Shown: positions 1 to 6,586 of the stretch, piece after piece | How the letters are laid out: the number at the start of each line of letters is the position of its first letter | How positions within the stretch are numbered: position 1 is the stretch's first letter | Assembly: GCA_044425705.1 (NCBI GenBank) | Contig: JAWXVD010000109.1 | Span: forward strand, 1 to 11,222 | Direction of reading: 5' to 3' | Length of the DNA: 11,222 nucleotides | From: JAWXVD01 sp044425705 | GTDB lineage: Bacteria; Bacillota; Clostridia; Lachnospirales; Lachnospiraceae | Notes under the pieces: generated by a model | Told to the model about the DNA's origin: nothing | What the model saw: the letters and a program-made list of their open reading frames with translations, nothing else | Database searches by the model: none | Position numbers and translations under genes: made by a program

Positions 1-114
1 TATATATAAAGTGGCTCAAAAATTCATTAGCACAAGGAGCCAAAGTGGTATACTTATTCACTAGCGCAGGTGGCTCAAATATTCGCTGGCACCTGGCTCA
101 AATATTCATTGACA
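1..114 (-). mobile_element. Terminal part of an IS21-family insertion sequence (element continues left, outside the window)
   Basis: Read on the minus strand from 114 the sequence begins TGTCAATGAATATTTGAGCC and repeats a roughly 22-bp unit of the form TG-CA-GAATATTTGAGCCA. The units, in plus-strand orientation, are at 93-114, 70-92, about 36-69 (more degenerate, longer) and 11-33, all sharing GGCTCAAA followed by ATTC. Several imperfect direct repeats in one terminus, with TG at the outermost tip, is the arrangement of IS21-family ends, where they are transposase (IstA) binding sites. The outer tip is placed at 114 because the repeat unit ends there and the coding sequence of the interrupted gene starts at 115. 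The transposase genes (istA, istB) are not in the window, so family assignment rests on the end structure only. The target-site duplication cannot be checked because the other end is absent. Confidence 0.72.
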
Positions 115-387
115 TTCATATGCAGATGTACCAGTTGCCGAAAAAACACTTCCATCCTGCATTCTGCACCAAAAATTTCTAGCCGCCTTGCTTTGATGTA
201 AGTTCTCACAACTCACTGGTTCTAAAACAAAATGATTTTGATCAAGCTTTGCATCCCCATGTAACTGCGGTGTAACACAAGACTTCAACCCTGTTGCAGA
301 TGCAATCGGATAATATAAATAACTATATTTTTGTGCATCTTCAAATGTAAAACTTCCTTTTTTATCCAAATACTTAAACTGTTTCAT
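106..387 (-). pseudogene. N-terminal fragment of a probable GH94 (glycosyltransferase-36-like) phosphorylase, cut by the IS21-type element
   Basis: The frame starts with ATG at 387, preceded by a purine-rich site (GGAAGG, 11 nt upstream of the ATG). It gives 91 native residues, then TGT CAA TGA, in which Cys, Gln and the stop come from the inserted element. The visible part contains KYSYLYYPIA (residues 21-30), then GDAKLDQN, LEPVSCENLH and ARNFWC, ending with SATGTSAYE. From memory this block (YLY-P-A, TP-L-GD-K--QN, PVS-ENLH, RNFW, W/FSATG-SA) matches the N-terminal beta-sandwich region of large cytosolic GH94-type phosphorylases such as cellobiose or 1,2-beta-oligoglucan phosphorylases, which reversibly phosphorolyse beta-glucans. 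Those enzymes run to roughly 800-1100 residues, so the catalytic (alpha/alpha)6 barrel is absent here and the fragment should be inactive. The exact substrate cannot be told. The rest of the gene may survive on the far side of the element. Confidence 0.55.
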
Positions 388-420
388 AATATTATTTTCC
401 TTCCTACTCTATATAATTAC

Positions 421-467
421 ATAATAAAAAAGACTCACTTCTTATGAAATGAGTCTTTTTTTATTAT
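421..467. terminator. Strong bidirectional intrinsic terminator
   Basis: The arms TGAGTC (450-455) and GACTCA (432-437) are extended by A and T runs into a long hairpin with a 12-nt loop (438-449). In both directions the stem is followed by at least six T residues and then ATTAT. It sits 66 bp past the stop of the QueD-like gene on the minus strand, so it most likely ends the amidohydrolase/QueD-like operon and insulates it from the phosphorylase fragment at 387. The symmetry means it would also stop transcripts coming from the IS side. Confidence 0.88.
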
Positions 468-532
468 GGTGTCATTTTTTTACTCTACGGTAATCCACCA
501 AGTATTTTTATATTGTTTTTTTGAAGGTAGCA

Positions 533-1114
533 TCAAAATATCTTTTGATCCCTTTCTCTATATCCGCATTTCATACATACACCATGCTCATTTAATTCAA
601 TTCCACACAAAGGACATCTATTCATCGTGCCTTTAGTTTTATACTCTTCAGATCCAGCGTTAACCCCACTTGTAAATGTGATCTTTGCTATATTCATTTT
701 GTCTTTTAATAACTCATGGGCTATTTTGATCATCCCCTCGATGGTAAGTGTTTCTTTTGTCACAACCAAACGAGCATCTGGATAAGCCTTCGCAAGCTCT
801 GTATCAAAGGCTTCACCCTTCATTTTATTCTGAGGAGTCCCATCCTTAATCCCTGTTTCTTCATAAACCTTTAAAATAGCTGGGAGCAGTGGGTCATCTT
901 CTCTTAAAATCAATGCATGATCAAAGTTTTTAAGAACATCCCAAGCCACCTTCTGTATCTCATTACACGGAAAAACCATGTTCACACCTTCATTGATACT
1001 ATCTTCCACCTCAATGGTCATGTGTCCACTGTGCCCATGTAAATACTGAGCTTCACCCTTGAATCCATAAAATCTATGTGCATATTGCAACTCAAATGTT
1101 GTACTACTTCTCAT
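533..1114 (-). CDS. QueD / 6-pyruvoyl-tetrahydropterin-synthase-like protein with C-terminal zinc ribbon, catalytic Cys absent
   Basis: The protein has 193 residues. The fold signature of the PTPS/QueD family (T-fold pterin/purine enzymes acting on 7,8-dihydroneopterin triphosphate) is clear: zinc ligands His13 (YAHRF), His26 and His28 (LHGH), the catalytic-triad Asp-His pair at Asp65-His66 (FDHALIL), and the pterin-anchoring Glu121 (TKETLT). At the place of the catalytic cysteine (four residues before the first His of HGH in the CxxxHGH motif of QueD) there is Ala22, and the position used by the Glu of PTPS-III enzymes (ExxHGH) is Gln23. The C-terminus has a four-cysteine zinc ribbon (Cys167, 170, 180, 183) not present in E. 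coli QueD. The protein is also longer than E. coli QueD (about 120 residues), with an insert near 75-105. The start is fixed by AGGAGG (1123-1128) 8 nt upstream of the ATG. It lies 54 bp downstream of the amidohydrolase and is followed by a terminator, so the two are probably co-transcribed. No other queuosine or folate gene is in view, so the reaction is uncertain. Confidence 0.85.
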   Translation of the reverse strand: MRSSTTFELQYAHRFYGFKGEAQYLHGHSGHMTIEVEDSINEGVNMVFPCNEIQKVAWDVLKNFDHALILREDDPLLPAILKVYEETGIKDGTPQNKMKGEAFDTELAKAYPDARLVVTKETLTIEGMIKIAHELLKDKMNIAKITFTSGVNAGSEEYKTKGTMNRCPLCGIELNEHGVCMKCGYRERDQKIF

Positions 1115-1168
1115 ACTAATAACCTCCTAAAAATTTTTACAAAGTTATTATATGCAGTTACAAACTAT

Positions 1169-2788
1169 TTATTCAGATACATCATCTACCGAAAAAATTC
1201 GTTCCCCATCTTTGATTGTTTCTAACACACGAATATCCTTAATCTCCATCACAGGTACCTGCAATGGATTTTTATCCAATATTACAAGGTCCGCTCTCTT
1301 CCCAACGCAAATGCTCCCCTTGCTGTCCTCTTCTCTATATTGATACGCTGGTGCAGTTGTGATAGCCTGCAATGCTTCGTATACCTTTACCGCCTGTGAC
1401 TTTCCAATCGTAGCACCATTTCGACTCATACGATTAACTGCACACCACACCGTATGCATCATATTCGGCTTCGTAACTGGTGTGTCCTGATGAAAATTAA
1501 CACATATACCCAAATCTAGCGCATCTCTAACTGGGCTTATATACTGCCCCCTTGTCTCGCCAAAATTCTGCATATGAATATCACCCCAGTAATAAACATG
1601 TCCTACGAAAATTGAAGCAATCATACGTAGCTGTGCCATCTGCTCTAATTGATCTTTTCTAGCCGTTTGGCAATGAATCATAACTGGACGAAGTTCGTCC
1701 TTTTGCGCATGCGTACTATGCTCTAATGCATATTGATACGCTCGAATCCACTGATCCCCCGCAGCATCCCCATTACAATGCGTCAACACCTGCTGTCCCT
1801 CATCCACTGCCTGCAGGGTGAGACGATTCACATCCTCATCCTTCATGATGCCGTAACCACAGTAATCTTCGTCCCCTTGCAAATAAGGCTTCGTCATCCA
1901 GGCAGAACGCCCTTGTGGAGAACCATCTAGAATCAGCTTATATCCCCCAATCTTTAAGTGCTTATGATATTTATTCTTATACTTCGTGTTCTTTTCAAGT
2001 ACTCCCTTTACCTTATCATCTAATATCAAATAAGCGACTACATCCACCTGCAATTTATGTAACTTATCCGCCATTTTTAATAGCATCAAAAACATCTTGT
2101 TCGTCGCCCCGTCCTGCACCGTCGTAACACCATGCTCCACATAAGTCTCCTGCATCTTCTTCATCATTTTAAAAGGATGTACTCTCATACGAAGTGCAAG
2201 CTTCCCTAACGACTTCATCATCGCAGCTTCTTCCATATAGCCATTTGGTGTATTCGTCCCTGCAATACGCCCAAACCTTCCACCATCAGGATCCTTCGTT
2301 TGATCTGTAATCTTCATCAACACGAGCGCACGACTATTCGCACATGCTAAATGACCCGACGTATGCAATGCCACGACTGGAATCGTCTCTGAAACAAGAT
2401 CTAATACCTCCGCTACTGGATGCTCACCCTCTGCAAGAAAATTGTGATCATACCCCGTCGCCATCACAATCCCACGGGATGATATCTTCTCATCAACCAT
2501 AAATCGCTTGAGCACCTCCACGATTTCCTCGTGACTCGTACAGCCCGATAAATCTGCAAAATTAGACATCAAGCCATTCAATGCAAGATGACCATGCCCA
2601 TCGATAAAGGACGGCATCAAGCACCTACCTTGCAAATCTACCTTTATAACGTCCAAAGGAAGCCCTGACGCTAGTGCATCAAAGCTCCCTACTTTTTTGA
2701 TTATCCCATCCTCTACTAATACTGCCTCTGGGTGGTCTGTTATTGATTCCATGGTGATGATACTTCCACCGTAATATAATGTCTGCAT
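1169..2788 (-). CDS. YtcJ-like metal-dependent amidohydrolase (amidohydrolase family 3)
   Basis: The protein has 539 residues, the usual length for the YtcJ/NfdA group, and lacks a signal peptide, so it is cytosolic. The N-terminal beta strands (1-58) and the C-terminal strand block containing ICVGKRADLVILDKNP are the paired composite domain of urease-superfamily hydrolases. Between them is the TIM barrel, with the metal-binding HxH in DGHGHL (His65, His67), the family block SGHLACANS (144-152), GGYKLILDGSPQGR (281-294, including the strand that usually supplies the bridging Lys), HCNGDAA (337-343), His372 (MIHCQ) and the catalytic Asp435 in NFHQDTPV. All key residues appear present, so the enzyme is probably active, hydrolysing an amide, formamide or cyclic C-N bond. 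Members of this family have diverse and mostly unknown substrates, so none is assigned. AAGGAGG lies just upstream of the ATG. The gene begins 15 bp after the stop of the decayed AlbA_2 gene and is followed after 54 bp by the QueD-like gene, suggesting one transcript. Confidence 0.9.
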   Translation of the reverse strand: MQTLYYGGSIITMESITDHPEAVLVEDGIIKKVGSFDALASGLPLDVIKVDLQGRCLMPSFIDGHGHLALNGLMSNFADLSGCTSHEEIVEVLKRFMVDEKISSRGIVMATGYDHNFLAEGEHPVAEVLDLVSETIPVVALHTSGHLACANSRALVLMKITDQTKDPDGGRFGRIAGTNTPNGYMEEAAMMKSLGKLALRMRVHPFKMMKKMQETYVEHGVTTVQDGATNKMFLMLLKMADKLHKLQVDVVAYLILDDKVKGVLEKNTKYKNKYHKHLKIGGYKLILDGSPQGRSAWMTKPYLQGDEDYCGYGIMKDEDVNRLTLQAVDEGQQVLTHCNGDAAGDQWIRAYQYALEHSTHAQKDELRPVMIHCQTARKDQLEQMAQLRMIASIFVGHVYYWGDIHMQNFGETRGQYISPVRDALDLGICVNFHQDTPVTKPNMMHTVWCAVNRMSRNGATIGKSQAVKVYEALQAITTAPAYQYREEDSKGSICVGKRADLVILDKNPLQVPVMEIKDIRVLETIKDGERIFSVDDVSE

Positions 2789-2803
2789 GATAACCTCCTT
2801 TAG

Positions 2804-3450
2804 CTATAATACTTTTGTTCTTCCTAAAAACTCAGCAAGTGCTGCTCTTGTTCTAGGAGTTTTACAATAACTAATCAGCCCCTCTGTTGTACTCATTTTT
2901 TCAGTGGTACATTCACCGTTTACAGCTTCACGCAACGAACTATTCTTTAAAATCACCGTGAATACACCTCGTCTATTTCTAAACTCTGGCTCGCATAAAC
3001 CCATTCTTTTCATTTCATATTGCATCGTAGGTATACCTGAATATCTATTCTCAGCTGTTTTTTGCACTTCCAATATATGTGTTAAAGTTTGATTTCTTGT
3101 ATCTGCGTGCATCAGCGCATTTAATATAGCTTCCCTAACTGCTTTGATGGGATATTCTGGTTTATCTTGACGTTTGCCATCATCATCAATCTGTGCAACT
3201 GTAAATAATGGCCTAACCGGAATTTCCATTTGTTTGCACTGTTCAGCCACCTTGTGCTGTAAATCTTGTACATCATAGACACGACAATCGCAAAAGCAAG
3301 CTTCTCATCTAATCCAAATACGATAGTGCCACCACCATCTTGGTTTGAAAAACTTGAAAGCGTGTCAAATAATTTGGTAGGTGTACCCTTTTCTGCTGCT
3401 TTCACCTCGATATACTGCGTTTCACAATTATATTTTTGGATAGTTTCCAC
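2804..3450 (-). pseudogene. Degenerate AlbA_2 / HATPase_c_4 (COG2865, RecG-like ATP-binding regulator) gene
   Basis: Translation starts at a GTG at 3450 behind AAAGGGG and reads the AlbA_2 domain start (YIEVKAAEKG, FSNQDGGGTIVFGLDEK) to about residue 56. There, near 3282, the frame breaks: loss of one base turns the expected GVYDVQDLQ into a false tail. The other frame restores VYDVQDLQHKVAEQC and runs to the stop at 2804. This second frame then jumps from LFTVAQID straight to DDGKRQDKPEYPIKAVREAI and NALMH, and from NALMH to ADTRNQTL and ENRYSGIPTMQYEM. In intact relatives, as I know the family, roughly a hundred or more residues (including the GRIKGSYIRVGD region) separate the first pair and about 40 separate the second, so two in-frame deletions are likely. 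The C-terminal winged-helix part stops early at GRTKVL. Full proteins are around 450-550 residues; here only about 215 codons remain. The family is thought to be DNA-binding and regulatory. The fragment should be non-functional. Confidence 0.82.
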
Positions 3451-3469
3451 TTATACCCCTTTAAACAAA

Positions 3470-3498
3470 ATTATACAAGAAAATAAGCAAAATACCAA
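3470..3498 (-). promoter_or_regulatory. Sigma-A type promoter of the AlbA_2 gene (TTGGTA - 17 bp - TATAAT)
   Basis: On the minus strand TTGGTA (3498-3493) and a consensus TATAAT (3475-3470) are separated by exactly 17 bp. The -10 box ends 20 bp before the GTG start, giving a very short leader that would begin almost at the AAAGGGG ribosome binding site (3462-3456). The spacer contains one copy of the ATTTTGCTTATTTTC motif and the -35 box lies in the loop between two inverted copies, so a protein bound there would block RNA polymerase. This is an inferred regulatory arrangement. Confidence 0.7.
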
Positions 3499-3558
3499 TT
3501 AAATATTTTGCTTATTTTCTATTTAAACCAAATTTACGTTTTTGATTTTGCTTATTTT
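3479..3558. repeat. Three copies of an ATTTTGCTTATTTT motif (one perfect 16-bp inverted pair plus one direct copy), likely operator
   Basis: The arms 3479-3494 and 3504-3519 are perfect reverse complements (TATTTTGCTTATTTTC) around a 9-nt loop. A third copy, ATTTTGCTTATTTT, is at 3545-3558 in the same orientation as the right arm, so equivalent positions in these two copies are 40 bp apart, about four helical turns. The inverted pair overlaps the promoter at 3470-3498. The hairpin has no GC-rich stem and lies upstream of the transcript start, so an operator is more likely than a terminator. The bound factor is unknown; the AlbA_2 product itself is one candidate. Confidence 0.7.
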
Positions 3559-3572
3559 TATTTTATTTAAAA

Positions 3573-3632
3573 TCAGTAGCACTGATGTAAATTATTGTGC
3601 ATCCTAGAACTCGGTTTTGCTAATGCTGCCAT
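3573..3632 (-). CDS. Micro-ORF of 19 codons with strong ribosome binding site, probably a gene remnant
   Basis: An ATG at 3632 is preceded by AAAGGAGG with 8 nt spacing, as good a ribosome binding site as that of any full gene in the window. The peptide is MAALAKPSSRMHNNLHQCY. The first ten residues (basic, Pro-Ser-Ser-Arg) look like a natural start of a small soluble protein, whereas the rest looks arbitrary, so I read it as the truncated start of a lost small gene. It could instead be a genuine leader or small peptide. A weak TATACT box lies about 25 bp upstream of the SD, without a convincing -35. A 6-bp inverted repeat (3572-3577 / 3581-3586) covers its stop codon. I do not recognise a family with confidence. 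Confidence 0.35.
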   Translation of the reverse strand: MAALAKPSSRMHNNLHQCY

Positions 3633-3707
3633 AAAATCTTCCTCCTTTACTTTCTCTGTATAGTATATGCAAACTATGCTTCAAAATCGTGAAAACCAGA
3701 AAACCTG

Positions 3708-5021
3708 CTAAGAATTGTCCTTATCAGGCAACACATTCCCGTCTCCATCAATATAAGCATTGATCGAGCAACTATTGATTTTATCAAATAAAAGTTGTAG
3801 ACTTTCTCCATAGATAAAATCCGTATACACATCTTGTTGTAAGGCTCCAAGAAATGTGTAATTTAGAATACCCTCGTCATCTACTTCCAACGTAACACAT
3901 CCTGTATCTAGCGTTTTTTCGTTAAATAAAAAATTCCCTAAATTATAAAAAATTGGTTTGCCATCATAGTACTCAATTCCTTGCAGCACATGTGCATGAT
4001 GCCCTATGATAACATCTGCCCCTGCATCAATATAGTAGTGACTGGTTTCTAGCATTACATCTTCAATCACATCAGAATATTCCGTTCCCCAGTGAATCAT
4101 CGCGACAACATAATCCGCCTTTTCATCTTCTGCCTCAATCATAGAAATAAAATATTCTGGATCATAACAACGTACAACTCCAGGTGAATCCTCTGTAGCT
4201 TCTGGCGTTAATATATATTTCTCACTTCTATTGGCATTCACAAATGCAAATTTATAGCCATTGATTACATAATAGGATGCCTTTGAGGCTTCTTCAATAT
4301 TTTCTCCGGCTCCTATTGTCTGAATCCCCAGTTCTTCATAAATCGCCAATGTCTGAGAGAAAACCTCTGCTCCATAATCATAGATATGGTTATTAGCAAG
4401 TGTCACTAATTCAATATTTATTTCATTAAAAATAGCAGCTTTATCTGCTCCACCAAGGAATGTGTAAGCCTTTCCCTCAATAGGTGTTCCACCTTCACCT
4501 ACAGCAAATTCAGCATTTGCAACAACTAAGCTAGAGTTCTCAAAATAATCTAGTACTTCGCTTGAAAATAATCCCAAAGTGCCTTCTTCTCTTTCGTCAT
4601 AAGCCTGACCCCCCATATAATTGTCTGCAAAACTAATGTCACCTACAAAAGAAATAGTATTCCCGTCTTTTATAATACTTTCGTTATTTCCATGATATTG
4701 ATCTAACAATACAATATAAGATTGTCCGAAACAATCATGCCATAGTTCATCACCGTAGTTTTCTACACTAGCTTCATAGAAATCTACAAATTCATCAGGA
4801 TACATTTCATATACCCAATACAAAAATGCATGCTCAATTCCATTCAGCTCCATCTCTTCAATAAGTGCTGAATAGTCGATTTCTTTCATAACTGCAGCCT
4901 CTACAACCTCTAGACTCTCTTCTTCAATTTCCTCTACTACCTGAACAAGCACCTCTTCTTTCGTTCCGCAAGCGCTACATCCTAATATAACGATTAAAAG
5001 TCCTAATATTATTTTCTTCAT
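3708..5021 (-). CDS. capA: CapA-family (poly-gamma-glutamate synthesis type) lipoprotein with long N-terminal extension
   Basis: The protein has 437 residues. It starts with a lipoprotein signal (MKKIILGLLIVILGC, probable lipidated Cys15), so it should be anchored on the outer face of the membrane. An acidic linker (about 21-45) and a region of roughly 70 residues with no motif I recognise (46-118) follow. Then comes the CapA/PgsA metallophosphatase-like domain: FVGDISF (125-131), ANAEF (168-172), NNHIYDYG (210-217), HWGTEY (310-315), GHHAHVLQG (340-348) and YNLGNFLF (359-366). Candidate metal ligands Asp128, Asn211-His212, His310 and His341/His343 are all present. The family is linked to poly-gamma-glutamate capsule export in Bacillus but is widespread in species without that polymer. 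No pgsB/pgsC partner is visible, so here it may act on another surface polymer; it lies directly after a Wzx/Wzy cluster. AGGAG is 10 nt upstream of the ATG. Confidence 0.88.
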   Translation of the reverse strand: MKKIILGLLIVILGCSACGTKEEVLVQVVEEIEEESLEVVEAAVMKEIDYSALIEEMELNGIEHAFLYWVYEMYPDEFVDFYEASVENYGDELWHDCFGQSYIVLLDQYHGNNESIIKDGNTISFVGDISFADNYMGGQAYDEREEGTLGLFSSEVLDYFENSSLVVANAEFAVGEGGTPIEGKAYTFLGGADKAAIFNEINIELVTLANNHIYDYGAEVFSQTLAIYEELGIQTIGAGENIEEASKASYYVINGYKFAFVNANRSEKYILTPEATEDSPGVVRCYDPEYFISMIEAEDEKADYVVAMIHWGTEYSDVIEDVMLETSHYYIDAGADVIIGHHAHVLQGIEYYDGKPIFYNLGNFLFNEKTLDTGCVTLEVDDEGILNYTFLGALQQDVYTDFIYGESLQLLFDKINSCSINAYIDGDGNVLPDKDNS

Positions 5022-5052
5022 CGGCTGACAACTCCTGATTTTGTATAATACA

Positions 5053-5080
5053 ATACTATTTTGAACTTATTTTATACCAA
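5053..5080 (-). promoter_or_regulatory. Possible promoter of the CapA-family gene
   Basis: On the minus strand TTGGTA (5080-5075) and TAGTAT (5058-5053) are 16 bp apart, in the 119-bp gap between the flippase stop and the capA start. The -35 box is the same as that of the AlbA_2 gene promoter. The -10 box deviates from consensus and a nearby TATTAT (5050-5045) lacks a matching -35, so this is tentative. It would let capA be expressed apart from the polysaccharide genes. Confidence 0.35.
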
Positions 5081-5140
5081 TTTTCATAGGAGTTCAATGT
5101 TATTTGAATAAAGGGGATTGTAATAGCGATCCATACCTAA

Positions 5141-6586
5141 TCACATTTTATCCGTATGCTGCAACATAAAATATTCTTTTATACTCTTTCGTTTAACAAC
5201 AAATAAATATAAACCAAATATAGCAACATAAATAAGCAAACCACTAAAAACTTCTATTATGAGATTAATTGTCTCATTAAACGACAAGAATATTTTTAAC
5301 TTCATGATTAAAATATACATTGGAATTGCGCATAATATACTTTCTATAACTTGTTTCATATAAGACATTATATTTATTTCTCCACGTATAAAAAAAAGTT
5401 GTACAACCACAACCATAAACTCTGCAGCGATTGTAGCAATAGCAGCTCCATAAGCGCCATATTTAGAAATCAACAATACATTTAACACCAAATTTATTAT
5501 AGTACCTGAAATTGTAGATTTCAGATAGATATTATCGTAACAATGAGGTATTAAATAAGCTGATCTAAGCATATTTGATATTGTTTGAAAAATTATTACA
5601 ACAGCAAGTAAATTCATTAAATTAACACATTCTAAAAACTCATTACCAAAAAATACAATAACCAATTCTTTTGAAACTGCTAATATACCAAAACACATTG
5701 CACCAGATAAAATTATTAAAATTTGAATGATACGATTCATTAACTTTATACTTTCATCTTCTTTATCCATTGCAATCATTCTTGTGATTTGTGGTAACAT
5801 TACTAATCCCACTGCACTAATTATGCTTGTTGGAATCTGCAATATCTTATCAACATTTTCATAATATCCATTTTGAGTAATACTAGAAAATGCCCCTATC
5901 ATTACTTTATCCATTTTCTTATACAGAGATATTGCTAGTACAGATATAAATAATTTTAACATCGGCTCTACATGAATCATAATATCTTGAATCTCTATTT
6001 TAACAAAACAGATACTTTTTAAAACTTTAGGCCACACTACAATAGCACTAATTAGATTGCATAGTGAAAGTATTGCAATATATATCCATACATCGTTTTC
6101 CGATTTTACAAATATAAAAATACTAACTAAAGAAATGATTTTCACGAAAATATTACGCTTAATCATGTACTTAAAGTTTCCGAGTCCATAAAAAAACCAA
6201 TTCACATTAAATAAGCACGCTAACAAATTAATTCCTTGCCACAAGAGTAAAATTGTATATTCTGATGATTTTAAACTATATATTAGATAAAATACTATAG
6301 ATATAAAACTTGCTACAATTTGTACAATAAAAACACCTATGAACTCCTTACTTCGTTCCTTAACATCTTCCTTACTACTCGCTATACATCTATTTCCATG
6401 AGCATCTCCACCTAATGCGGCAAAAGTTGTAGCTATTGATACTATAGAAAATGTAAATGAGTATAAACCAACACCATTAACACCTAGTATTCTAGAAATA
6501 TATGGTATCGTGGCTAATGGAACTAGTAAGTTAATGAATTGATAACCTACATTGTACATCATATTTTCTTTAAGTTTGTATCCCAT
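5141..6586 (-). CDS. wzx: Wzx-type polysaccharide repeat-unit flippase (MOP/MATE superfamily)
   Basis: The protein has 481 residues and is almost entirely hydrophobic segments separated by short basic loops, as expected for the 12-14 transmembrane helices of the PST/Wzx group. The N-terminus (LVPLATIPYISRILG, then GVGLYSF and ALGGDAHGNR) is the diagnostic first two helices and loop of this family. A conserved central segment (KKMDKVMIGAF, then GYYENVDK) is also typical. It would move undecaprenyl-diphosphate-linked repeat units from the inner to the outer leaflet of the cytoplasmic membrane. The start codon lies inside the preceding polymerase gene (17-bp overlap), with AGAGG about 10 nt upstream, so translation is probably coupled. 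The 3' end is followed by a 119-bp gap without a clear intrinsic terminator, so some read-through into capA is possible. Confidence 0.92.
   Translation of the reverse strand: MGYKLKENMMYNVGYQFINLLVPLATIPYISRILGVNGVGLYSFTFSIVSIATTFAALGGDAHGNRCIASSKEDVKERSKEFIGVFIVQIVASFISIVFYLIYSLKSSEYTILLLWQGINLLACLFNVNWFFYGLGNFKYMIKRNIFVKIISLVSIFIFVKSENDVWIYIAILSLCNLISAIVVWPKVLKSICFVKIEIQDIMIHVEPMLKLFISVLAISLYKKMDKVMIGAFSSITQNGYYENVDKILQIPTSIISAVGLVMLPQITRMIAMDKEDESIKLMNRIIQILIILSGAMCFGILAVSKELVIVFFGNEFLECVNLMNLLAVVIIFQTISNMLRSAYLIPHCYDNIYLKSTISGTIINLVLNVLLISKYGAYGAAIATIAAEFMVVVVQLFFIRGEINIMSYMKQVIESILCAIPMYILIMKLKIFLSFNETINLIIEVFSGLLIYVAIFGLYLFVVKRKSIKEYFMLQHTDKM

Noticed and set aside
1152..2127. Plus-strand open frames opposite the amidohydrolase
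   Set aside because: They lie antisense to a gene with full active-site motifs, lack ribosome binding sites and encode low-complexity, motif-free peptides.
2804..3250. A stand-alone 148-residue gene starting at GTG 3250
   Set aside because: The reading frame continues upstream into VYDVQDLQHK, which joins the AlbA_2 part after the frameshift; the GTG has no ribosome binding site, so it is the 3' part of one broken gene.
3479..3519. Intrinsic terminator or CRISPR-like repeat
   Set aside because: The stem is nearly all A/T, there are only three copies at irregular spacing and the element overlaps a consensus promoter, so an operator fits better.
5030..5097. Inverted pairs AACTCCT/AGGAGTT and TTGAAC/GTTCAA before capA, as a riboswitch or SD-sequestering hairpin
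   Set aside because: The arms are 6-7 bp, far apart and overlap the likely promoter, so most of the structure would not be in the transcript.
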